Positions 40,554 to 51,413 of a stretch of 64,000 bases of DNA are shown here, piece by piece. This DNA is from Parapristionchus giblindavisi (Eukaryota; Nematoda; Chromadorea; Rhabditida; Diplogasteridae): contig CALSFV010000385.1 in assembly GCA_943737045.1 (NCBI GenBank), forward strand, positions 124,001-188,000. Reading direction: 5' to 3'. The notes beneath the pieces were generated by a model. It did not search any database. It was given only the letters and a program-made list of their open reading frames with translations, and had not been told where the DNA came from. A program made the position numbers and the translations under genes. Numbering within the stretch: position 1 is the first letter of the stretch; every line of letters starts with the position of its first letter.

Positions 40554-42637
40554 TTAAATGAAATCAGATTTAGTCTTTCCAGGAGGAAGAGGATAATCAA
40601 AGATTATTGGATCATATTCTGGTCGTAACTGAAATCACCAATATTGATTAATTAATTGATTATATTGATTACCTTATGATCAGTGAGGGATGCATTAATA
40701 AATGTAGTCACTCCATTTGTCGAAGATCCATGCATTTGATGAATGTGACCGAATATATGATATCTCAAAACATTATAATGTCTTATAAGATTATTCATGT
40801 TCAATGATTTCAATTGAAGCTACCTAATGAAACTTTATTTTCATTAGGTAGCAAATTTCAAAATCCTTATTTCGCTAAATTAAACCCGTGTGCACAGTCG
40901 CTATTTCTTCTGAACAACATAAAAAATTTTACAATTTTAGTTTAAAACGCAACGAACATATTAAATGCAGTCCATCATTTTCAAGAAGCTTGCACATTCT
41001 ACGTCAAAAAAAGGTGAAAGGCAAATGTTATCCCATTGTTCAAGGCACGCAGATCACTGATTGGTCAGTGATAATTGATAGTACCAGTGATAACTGACCA
41101 TTCTACGATACATTTGTTTAAATGATACTGTAACTTACTTTGGTTTAACTCGTCTCTCAACGGTATTGAGTAGTTCAGCACAACCAGCAAGTACTCCATC
41201 ACATTTATTCCATGCATTGAAATCTCCATGACCTTCAATATTTGATCTTTGATCTTTGATTCATTATTGATTGGTCTTACCTAACGGGGGAGTATGTGTA
41301 ATAAGAACATCCGTATTAGCAGGAATAAGATTCCATTTCTGTAGTATTTTGTGTCCTCTCGCTCTATAGAATGAATAACCAGGCATAGGATGCCATGGAG
41401 CTCCATAAAACTTGATACCATATAACTAAAATAATCCATTTAATCATTTGTAATCATAGATATTTATTGATTACCTCTATTTGTTTATCACATAGATAAG
41501 TACAATTAGAAAGAAGTTGATAAGCTTTCTCCAATCCAAGCATATTTAGTGCAGCCTGTTATAGAATTTTTTAAAATTTTAATACATTTAATTTTAATAC
41601 CATTTCTATCAATTTTTTAAAGCAAATAAAGTATTTGAAATATCCATTCTTATTATTTAAATAATATATTATTTGTAACCTGTTGTCTATCAGTCATCTC
41701 TTCTCCATCTTCGAATCCTAATTCATGATTTCCAGCAACAACCAATTTGTGTTTATGAGGAAGTTTTCCTGATAGTAAAATTATGAAATAGATTGTTATT
41801 CGTCCAACTCTCATTGTACAAATAATGAGTAATTCATTAATATGAAATATTTGAATGATCTCATTCGTTAAACTAATTGATTATATCTACATTTCCCTTC
41901 TATGTGAATCAATATTAGAGGGAACGAAACACTTCCGTAATATTTTTGCAAAGCCAACACGATAAGATTTTAATGTCGATTAGAATATTGACTGTATTCA
42001 TCAAGTAAGTGTCCCTCATTTAAGAATATCTATGAATATATTCTTGAGAAAGAAGTATATCTTTCACAATCTACAAACTATTCTTCTTCATTTACAAGAT
42101 TGTCCATCAAGATAGTATCCACTGATGAACATTGTAATACTTTATAAACTTTACTCTCTCTTTCTCTATTCATACATCACTTCTTCATTCACTCTTATGA
42201 ACATTCAAACCATTAATATACATAACATGTTCAATACTATTCCTTCTCTTCGACGAATATGTTCATTCTTACTACAATAGTGTACACTATTCAGACTACA
42301 ATTGATGAATAGTCATCATTCCCCCCTTATCCCTCCATTCACTTACCTATCTCTGCATTGAATTTGATTACTTCACCAACATCTCCATAATTAGTAAAGT
42401 CTCCAGAATGAATTAGAATATCTCCATCAGGAACAATTGGAAGAATCTCCTATAATTGATCAATCAATCAATACAACCAATCAATATAATGAATGAACTA
42501 ACCTCTAGTTTCTCATGAGTATCGGATATACATACGATACGTACTTTATTGTCATGAACAGGAGTATCCAATCTAGTAATGATTGGATTGATAAAAGAAG
42601 TAGGATCTTCATGTGAATGTGATAGATTTGATCCCAT
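40554..42637 (-). CDS. MPPED: MPPED-type metallophosphoesterase
   Basis: Calcineurin-like phosphoesterase of the MPPED1/MPPED2 type, a metal-dependent hydrolase with cyclic-nucleotide phosphodiesterase activity in characterised members; cytosolic. Eight exons: 42503-42637, 42347-42449, 41680-41768, 41475-41555, 41281-41425, 41139-41232, 40673-40763, 40554-40628, giving 813 nt and 270 aa, close to vertebrate MPPEDs. All metal-site blocks are present in order: CISDTH, HSGDFTNYG, GNHELGFE, ITHTPPLGHGD and FGHIHQMHG. The last motif keeps His, where mammalian MPPED1/2 are reported to carry a Gly that lowers activity, so this enzyme may be fully active. MGSNLS at the N-terminus could be myristoylated. 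Intron 6 carries hairpins (40819-40852). Confidence 0.92.
40819..40852. repeat. 14-bp hairpin in an MPPED intron
   Basis: GCTACCTAATGAAA and its exact complement enclose six bases. A second, looser inverted repeat built on ATCACTGATTGGTCAGTGAT lies at about 41051-41097 in the same intron, so both may be ends or pieces of a small repeat. Confidence 0.5.
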
Positions 42638-42809
42638 AGAAGAAGAAGAAGAAGAAAGAATAGAATGAATGAATGAACACTATTGACTCATTCTTACATT
42701 GAAAGTGAAAGTATCATCTATTCATTCCTTATTCTTTATTCTTTCCATAACATTGTCATAACACTATCTCTCATTTGAACATATGTATTCAACTACATCA
42801 CCATCAAGT

Positions 42810-43040
42810 TTCACCTCTCTCTCTCCCTCTCCCTCTTTCCCGCTCTACTTCTCTACTTCTCGCTCTCTCTCTCTCCTTCAATGTCTCTGTCTCTCTCCCT
42901 CTCTTTCTCACTCTACCCCTCTCTGTCTCTTTCCCTCTCCTTCTCCTCTCTCCCTCTCTCTCCCTTTTCCTTTCCTTCTACTTCTCTCCCTCTCTCTCCC
43001 TTTCCCTCTCCTTCTACTTCTCTCCCTCTCCCTCAGTCTC
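42810..43040. repeat. pyrimidine tract
   Basis: CTCTCCCTCTC-type units with TTCTACTTCTC interruptions repeated at least three times near the 3' end. Two overlapping frames encode only Ser/Leu/Pro. Confidence 0.8.
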
Positions 43041-43363
43041 TGATCTGAACATTATCACAACTTAACCTTGCTCTGTATTCATTCTCTATATCAACAAGTG
43101 TAACATATTGTCTTCTTACCTTAAACTCTTCGTTGGTTCTGATATTCGTCCTTGTTTCTGATATTTTCTCCAACAATCGATTGGTCTCTCTGATAGAGGA
43201 TCAACATTGATCGATATCTCCATTCTACCGTATCCTTTGTAATCGTTGCGAGAGTCCCGTCGTGATGAATGGAATTGAATGGAGTGAAACCTGCTAAGAA
43301 CGAGAATACAATCAGAGATGAAGAAGACGATATCTGATGAATGGATCTAACAATATAAAGAGA

Positions 43364-43465
43364 TGAAGAGGGAGAGGGAGAGAAAGGAAGAGGGAGAGGG
43401 AGAGAAAGGAAGAGGGAGAGGGAGAGAAAGGAAGAGGGAGAGGGAGAGAAGGAGAGGGAGGGTAA
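43364..43465. repeat. purine tandem repeat
   Basis: Four or so copies of a 26-28-base unit containing GGAAGAGGGAGAGGGAGAG. Confidence 0.75.
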
Positions 43466-44392
43466 GAAAAGCTGAAAGGGAGAAAATAAAGGAGAAATCA
43501 ATTGAATGGACAAAGTTGGTAGGAGCATGGCAGAGAAAATGAGATGATCTGTGAGAGGATAGGAAAGATGAGAGAGAGAGAGAGGAAGAAGAGGGAGAGG
43601 GAGAGAATGTGAGATGAAGGGGGGAGTAGGCAGAAAGGAGTAAGGGGGAAAAGTCAAATCGAAATGTACAATAACATAGTCACGATATTCATTCGATATT
43701 GTTTTGAGAAATATAAAAGGTGTCTAGTTCTAATCTTTGATTCAATATAAAAAGAAGAAGAGGAAAGATGTTCCATAGGGGTATATAGACTACAATACAA
43801 ATGATAGAAAGAAAAAGAAGAAGAAAAAAGGATAAACAAGGAGTTAAAAGAGTAAGAATGTTAGATGATTCATTCTATTTTAGATTCTATTGCGAAAGTG
43901 TCAGATTTTGATAGAATTCAATCTCATTCAGAAAAAGAGAAAAGAATAAGAAGAGATAAATGGATTTGGAGGACGTTTTAGTGTATAATATAGAGAGAGA
44001 AAAGAAGAAGTGGAATTAGTTATACTTGATCATTGATAAAAAGAATAGAATATGATGATCATAGTATAGAAGAAGAATTCATACGAATCATTGAATAGAT
44101 TGAATAGAATTGAAGAATTGAAGAGAAAGAAGAGTTGAAGAAGAAGAGAATGGTATATTATATGAGAAGTGAAATATGAATAGTGACGATAAATAAGGAA
44201 GAGAAAGAAGGGGAAACCAGTATGATAGATGACGATTAGTTATGAAGAAAATGAATGAATGAAAAAGGAATTGAAGAAGGAAAGTCAAGGATTGTTAACT
44301 ATATCATAGGAATATCATCGATTCAATTCAAGAATATGGATTGAGAGAAAGAAAGATCAAGTAGAGATAGAAGGATGTAGAAAAGGTAGAGG

Positions 44393-44520
44393 TAGAGATA
44401 GAAAATATTGAGATGGAAAAGGAGAGGTAGAGATGAAAAGGGAGAGGTAGAGATGGAAAAGGAGAGGTAGAGATGAAAAGGGAGAGGTAGAGATGGAAAT
44501 GAAGAGGTAGAGATGAATAA
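44393..44520. repeat. 20-21-base minisatellite
   Basis: About six copies of AGGTAGAGATGRAAARGGAG, alternating GATGAAAAGGG and GATGGAAAAGG variants, which suggests duplication of a 41-base dimer. Confidence 0.75.
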
Positions 44521-44854
44521 AGAATGGATAAAGTGTAGTAGAATGGAATGACCTCCGTGAGGTTCTATCCAGCTTATCTCTCCTGTATTGTTACTATGAT
44601 AGGTCATTCTGTACTTATGAATACTTAATGATACTTAACTAAGTCAACTACCATAAATGGTAAGGTCATTTTAGACCTATGAGCACTTAATGATACTTAA
44701 GTAAGCCCTAAGATCATTGACGAGTTCATGCAACACCTGGAACTGGAATGAATTAAGATGTATTTGAATGAATAAGAAGAAGAAGGAGGAAGGATATGAC
44801 CCTTGTTATGTTGAGATGAAGAGAATGTTGAGTAGACAAGTAAGAGAATGACTG

Positions 44855-44955
44855 GTAGGGGAGAGGGAGGGGGAAGGAGAGGGAGAGGAGAGGGAGAGAG
44901 GGGGAGAGGGAGAGGAGAGGGAGAGGGAGGGGAGATGGAGAGGGAGAGAGAATGG
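44855..44955. repeat. purine tract
   Basis: GGGAGAGGGAGAGGAGAGG-type sequence of the same simple-sequence family as in the first 5 kb. Confidence 0.75.
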
Positions 44956-45746
44956 CAAGGGGGAGTGAAGTGAGAGAAGATGAGGGCAATGAAGAGACCT
45001 TCAAAAGAGAGAGCCAATTGTAGTTACTCTTTTCTATTCTATTATATATTATATTGAATCGATCAAATGATCATATTCAATAGTTGATAGAAGGATCCAT
45101 TTCATTCATCTAATATAATAACAAAGATTGGAATCAAGTAAATGAATAGATTGTCATGTCGATATTTCAATTAAAGTATAAGAAGAAGAAGAAGAAGAAT
45201 AGTGAATGTGCACTCTTTACTCCATATTAGAGTGGAATGCATGATTGAAATCTATGTTAGAATAGAAAAATAAGGAAATAGAAGAGAAAAAGAGAAGAGA
45301 AACGGGGAGAGAAAGAGTATTTAGTTAGTCTAGTCAATGATAATGACTGTAACGGTAATAGATATAATTGGAGGTTGTTAGAGTATGGTAGAGTATAGAT
45401 AGATATAATAGAAGATGAAACGATTATAGAGGATTAGAGAGCTATGAATAGGGTGATTGATCATATTGATCATTGAAAGTACTAGTGTAATATACTTTGA
45501 ATGGATAGTAAATAGTGATGGTCATATAAACAGGTAAGAGAATAGTCAAAGATTATAGGAATAGATTATAACGATTCACTCTTGAATTAACAGATCAAAT
45601 CTATCTATCTTCTATAGTAATTTATGAAAGCATTTTATGATAATGATAATCATTTAAAAAAATGCTTTTAACATCGTATAAATGAACTGATCACTCATGA
45701 CAAATCAGAATTTCAAAACAAAAAAAAGGAATGATAGGACATTCTG

Positions 45747-45828
45747 TTAAAGGCGCACCCCGATACTTTCTTTGTCTTCGAGAGAGAAATGCCAATACGG
45801 AGGGTAAAATTAGTTCGAGGAATGTCTT
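45747..45828 (+). repeat. TTAA-type MITE fragment
   Basis: Begins TTAAAGGCGCACCCCGA and continues with CGAGAGAGAAATGCCAATAC and TAAAATTAGTTCG, matching other copies. The right terminus is lost. Confidence 0.5.
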
Positions 45829-46151
45829 TGAGAGATCATGGAATGAGATTCGTGGAATGTTCTATCCTATACTAAATACACACACTATCCACTATGAACA
45901 ATACAAAAACTACAATTGAGTGCCTATTGGGTTCATCTCATTTCTATTTATAATTCTCATTCGTAGTTTGCCTGAAAATTGTTTATTAAACCCTTTTTAT
46001 TTCTTTTCTCTCTTCATTTATTGACAAAAAATTTCATCTCAACTCATCTAACTGTATACTACTGTATATACTGTATACTGTATATGTATATAATTTTTGG
46101 CAAATTATATTGTCCAATCCCCACCTAGCGATGATCGCTTGACGTGATAAA

Positions 46152-46175
46152 TTTATTATTATTATTATTATTATT
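46152..46175. repeat. (ATT)n microsatellite
   Basis: Eight ATT units. Confidence 0.85.
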
Positions 46176-46386
46176 GTCCAAAAATGGAATAATTTGATCA
46201 TTGTCACCCGACCCTCCAGTAATTATAGCTATTTGTGTCGCATCTTGTTCTAAGATATCTTCTAATTTATAACTGTTAATTTTTTTTTCGCGGCCACTAA
46301 ATTTTTACGATAGTTATGTAGATCTCTATTTAAAAAAATTATGATTTTTTTTCCAGAAATTCAGAGCGCCACTGTGAAATTTTAAA

Positions 46387-46388
46387 AT

Positions 46389-46427
<39 letters not shown>

Positions 46428-46429
46428 TC
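46387..46429. repeat. (ATTT)n microsatellite
   Basis: About ten uninterrupted ATTT units. Confidence 0.9.
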
Positions 46430-47088
46430 ATACATCACGAAGATGTTTCAGCAAGTAAAAAACGATATAAATGAAGAAGATTTGCACATGGAAATAAAAT
46501 AGGGGGTGGGGGGGATAGACCGAAAATGACCGTTTAAAATCTGCAACTGGGATTTGAAATAAAGGTGCTCTTTATTTTATCATACAGTCAAGATTATAAA
46601 ATTGAGTTTTACAAAATAGTAAAAAAATTGGATGAAGTAATAGCTAAGATGATAAATATTTGAGTATGACTATTGAGACACTTACATCTTTCCGATCACA
46701 ATTCATAACTTCTCCTTCGAATTCGTTTGAAGGTACACCCAAGCTTATTTATCTACGAGATAGTGTGACTATACCCGTGAACATTTTAAGAAGCAGTTAA
46801 GACAGAATTATGTCAAAAGATATTCTGCATCTCGTATTCTATTTCATACACTAGCTGGTTATGCGTATTTATCCTTAGAAGCACGAATGAATCGCTGTTT
46901 GAAGTTTAGCCTCATGCGAGCTTTTTGAAAATTGGAAATTGTGGCAACATTTTTTGAACACTCATGGGATATCAAATCCTCGGTCTTACTAATGCATCAA
47001 GGTCTAGGGAGAGTACGCTCTAACTTTTTGCATATCACATCTCCCTTTATGCTAATTGTTCGACGATTGTATAAACATTCGCTGATTT

Positions 47089-47207
47089 TTAAAGATACAC
47101 TCGAGATGATTTTACTCAACGCTCTGCCAACACTCTTTTGCAGACAAAAAAGCGAGAGAGAATTGCCAGAGCGGAGAGTTTCAAATTAGCTCGGAACGTG
47201 CCTTTAA
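47089..47207 (+). repeat. full-length TTAA-type MITE
   Basis: Starts TTAAAGATACACTCGAG and ends CTCGGAACGTGCCTTTAA, so both ends show the inverted terminus and TTAA, over 119 bases. The inside has ATTGCCAGAGCGGAGAGTTTC. A further terminus-like sequence (TTGAAGGTACACCCAAGC) at 46727 suggests either a longer element or a neighbouring copy. Confidence 0.6.
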
Positions 47208-47663
47208 ATTTTTTTTCTCTTTTCCGAGTACCAATTTATTTTCATCGTGTATATTTTAACCAAAATACTGGGAAAGATAAATGAATACATAAAATGAGCG
47301 CAACTTCGATACATAATTAAACGAATAATCGAGATGATTCGACGATAAAAGGAAAGAAGAAGAAGACGAAGAAGACGAGTTATAGGAGAAGAAGAAGAAG
47401 AAGAACAGAAAGAATGACTGTAATCTCAATAGAAGATCTCTGAGAACAGAAGATGGAAATGAAATGAAGAGGAATGGAAGAAGATGTCAATCTATCCATT
47501 ATATGGATTCATTACTAGTCAATACATCATCAATACTATCCATTCAGTCATTGTTCAACTTTATCAACTTATTATCTTAGTATGCTTCAATATCTTTATG
47601 ATATACATGCATCTATATATATGACACGTTTCGGGGATAAAAATAAAATTGATATTTTCATAA

Positions 47664-50600
47664 TTATTTGTTTGATTGTTTAGATAAACTATTATTAGAT
47701 AGAGTTGATTGTATAAGAGGTTCTCTTCTAATGATTGTATTAGATGAAATAGACATTGCATCAACTGAGATTCCTCTCATATTTATTTGATTTCCTTCTG
47801 TGAATTTCCTATAAAATGAATGATAAATGAACGATTACTTAGTCTACTATATCTATAATACCTTTTAATAATTCTGTTCTGACCAAGAGCCAACACAGGC
47901 ATCGAAGCCCTTCGAACATTTGGAGCAAACTTTTTCTTATATAAAGCTGAAAGGAATCTATAGAGTATACATTCTAATATTAGCTTTTAATCTGCAACAG
48001 GTTTCACACCTACACTTTGCATTATTAAAGAATATTAATTATATGTCTGTTTAGTGTTAATATTATAATTGATTCATCCCTTCCTCTATAGGGAATATTC
48101 CGAGACTCACTATTTCCTCTAATATTAACTACCTGAATTATGATATTGTTGGGCAGATAATTTCCTTATTTCTTGTAATGAAGGATGAATAGAAGAATGA
48201 ATAAAATGATCAGTTAGATGAGCTCTACTCTCTGTATTATATTGAGATATGATATTATTAGGACCAGATAGGAATGATGACGATGTCGGACCTCAATAAT
48301 ATACTTTCTTTTCCTAAAAGGAGATAAAAGGTACCGAAAACAGTCAAAAGTGAAGTGAATAACGTAACAACAGTGAATATTACACAGAGAAGGATAAAAA
48401 GAAGGATGAGCCAATTCTGAAGAAGATTAATTATATTGTATAGATAGATAATAAGAATACCAAATGAAGAGAAGGAAGAGTAAATAAATAGATGAGAGAG
48501 GAAGAATATGGTATTCCTATTGAAGATAATAGAGAATCAAGTGAATCAAATGAACGAATTGGTTGTTTCTTCTTACGACTCTAAAGTTTATTCGTTACAT
48601 AATTGGATAATTAATTTTAAGGGAAAAAGATACTTGTCTGAAATTGATTGAATATCTGATACAAGCATCGATAGGAAGAAGAATAGAAATGAATAGAAGA
48701 ATAGGAGTTGAAAACGAAGATATTTGACAAAGTGAAATCTAGAAGAACAGAAATTTTTTTTAAAATCTTTTAATATAATTATAATTAAATCTCTTCATTT
48801 ACAATAGCCTTTACAGAAAAATTAAGAAATTATAATGAAATATCTAGTATGGATAATTGTACTTACTATAATGGTAGTTGTTGATATGAAAACAAAGATT
48901 ATCGTAGCTAATGAAATTAGTGCCAGTATTAGATTTCTATGAGAAGAAAGAATAGAAATGAGAATGAAAGAATGAAATAGAAATGTAATACCTGCATAGA
49001 AGAATTAGAAGAATAAATGATATTCCTAGGGTTATTGAACAACTTTTCATTAGAAGAATACCCATTTCAGAAGTCTGAATTATATTATTCTTAATTCCTT
49101 TTTTTAAATTTCTTTATTGAATTTATCAACAGTATTAATCAATAGTTTCCAATTTACTTAATTAATTCTTTTTTTAAATTACTACAATTTCACAGTTTCA
49201 GTTAAAAGTTGAATTAATTTATACTATTGATCTCCTTACCATTCTATTCATTTGAGTCATCTCTCCAAGTGAATAAAAATCGAATAAACAACAAATAATA
49301 AATGATCTTAAAGATTTAATAAACAACTCGTCATAACATATATGTTTCTATCTCTCTCATCCATCTCTAGTCTTCTTATAGTTTCTCTTATTCTAACATC
49401 AAATACAACTAACATCATTGACGTCGCAGCTAACATATGGAAAGTTATTATGGCTTCTGGAGCTTTAGATATTATCAGACGAACTAGACGAACAATAAAA
49501 TGAAGAGTGTATATAGCCTGGAACAGAATAAATTATCTTTAATCTTTGATCTTTGATCTTTAGTGATCTAACCTTTTCTTCAAGGAAAGCACTCCATCTT
49601 CTCCATAAATCCCAATCACAATAGGAAGTGAATTGAGGTTCCCATTCCTATGAACAAATTGAATAATGAAATGGAATATAAATGAAGTAAACTGACTACA
49701 ATTCCTTTATGTCTGTATATAAATATAGCAGGTAGAGTAATAATAGATATTGGAATATGAATGAATATGAATAAAAGTGAAAAGATTGAAAGTGGATAGA
49801 AGATTGAAGAATGAAATGATATCTGACAATCCATGTACTTATTATTATTTATAATTTATTTTAAAGACTATCTCACGGATGAAAGTATAATGGTTGAAAT
49901 AGTGGGAAATAGAATAAGGAATAAAGATCTTTCCGTGAAAGTTTGCAATAAACGTTGTAATGGAGCTTCCATAGTCCCTTTCCTATACAGATATATTTAA
50001 TATTATTTTAAAATCATTTTAATAACCTCGATTTCTTCCAATTTCGTCTTGTAGTGAGTACATTTGATAGAGATAATATAAAAGAAGGAATGAATATAAT
50101 TGATAGAGATGAATGAGGAGATAAAATGAATGATGAATTAATTGATGAAAGAATGAATAGAAGTAGATGCATATCGAGTATTATTATTCCACTTACTACC
50201 AATACTACCTGAATATAGACTAGATAGTCTCTCTTTTCATGGTATATTTGAAGTAATGAATGAAACTAACTGGTGAAAGTGAAAGAATTCCACATGATAT
50301 CCATGCTATGATGGATGGATAAGAATAATATAAATATGATATGAATACATCTTTTGATGATAGAGATATCGATTCATTTCTATTATTTATGCTCTCAAGG
50401 TAACCAAATATCTGAGAAAAGAGAAGAGATTAGGCAAATCGGTTTAGGAATGAATTTAGAGTAGTTTTCAGAAGAAGTCGTCTACTTACTTTAAAAGAAA
50501 AAGTAGTTAGAAGTAGTAATAGAGTAGGAATGGATGATATGATAAGAAATGTTAATGGATGTCGTAGAAGTAATGGACAACATCTATAATATATATTATA

Positions 50601-50885
50601 CATTATTAATATACCATATTATTATTTTAATTAATTATTATTTCATATATTCTTATTATATTCTTATTATTAATATTCTATTTAGGGTTGTTTTAGTATT
50701 CGTGTGTAGTAGCTATAACTTCACCCTAAGGCTTATTAGGCCTTTCCATAATGTAATATGAGAGGAACAGAAATAGTGATGATTGTGTACACAAAAAAGA
50801 CGAAAGAAAAGCTGTACATTTTCATATTTAAAGTTGGAACACAAAAAGGGCAAGAAGTGTACCTTTTTGCAATGGCGGCCCTCAT
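47664..50885 (-). CDS. polytopic membrane protein, possibly sterol-sensing-domain-like
   Basis: Sixteen exons: 50863-50885, 50490-50583, 50271-50411, 50027-50208, 49877-49982, 49700-49822, 49573-49647, 49338-49517, 48992-49074, 48867-48936, 48634-48738, 48461-48580, 48335-48416, 48133-48291, 47862-47946, 47664-47808, giving 1773 nt and 590 aa with every phase consistent. I count about 10-12 hydrophobic helices: one near the N-terminus ([17 protein letters not shown]), a cluster of about five, a Trp-rich loop ([15 protein letters not shown]), then about five more and a hydrophilic 130-residue tail. The order of helices and [14 protein letters not shown] end of the first cluster ([11 protein letters not shown]) recall sterol-sensing domains of Patched/SCAP proteins, but the large extracellular loops are absent. 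No family assigned. It lies 528 bases behind the secreted repeat-protein gene on the same strand. Confidence 0.6.
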
Positions 50886-51413
50886 ATGAGATGATGAATG
50901 AATGTTGTAATAGAGAATTAGTATGAATATAGAATGAAAGATATAGACGAAAGACTCTAACTCCTCCTACTTTCTTTATGAGACTTCGTCTTCATCTCTA
51001 TCTCTTTCTCTTATGGTCTAGTGAAGATCATGAAATGTTCATTATTATAAGTGGAGATAAGGAATGGAGGATTCATAGAACTGATGAACTAATCATGTAC
51101 TTAATCTATCCTTCATAGTAATAGACGTCATTGTACTCTTTTCATTCATGATTTCCGTTATGTTCCAGATGAATGAACAATTCAGACAAATAGTTATTTA
51201 TATAACTTTATTATAATGTAACTGACAATAAATTTGACGAGATCAAACGAATCAATGGGAATGGTCTGAGGGTAATCGATAATTGTACTGTAGATGGAAG
51301 AATACGGTAGATCAATTCAGAATGAAGACTGAATAGAAAAGAAGGGAGAACTCTATACATATAATAGAGTTGAAGTTGAAACAAATTAACAAATAAAACG
51401 AATACAAAACAAA
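50886..51413. other. intergenic spacer
   Basis: AT-rich space between two minus-strand genes. It probably holds the 3' end of the secreted repeat-protein gene (an AATAAA on the minus strand near 51207-51212) and the promoter or trans-splice site of the polytopic protein. Confidence 0.4.

Larger units (their letters stand above)
42638..47663. other. gene-free, purine-rich and repeat-rich region
   Basis: Pyrimidine tract at 42810-43040; purine tracts at 43364-43465 and 44855-44955; a 20-21-base tandem at 44393-44520; 3- and 4-base microsatellites at 46152-46175 and 46387-46429; TTAA-type repeats at 45747-45828 and 47089-47207. Apparent open frames are compositional Ser/Leu/Pro strings. I see no exon-like sequence here. 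Confidence 0.55.

Noticed and set aside
43121..43657. 178-residue minus-strand frame
   Set aside because: Mostly Ser/Leu/Pro from a purine tandem repeat; no supportable exon structure.
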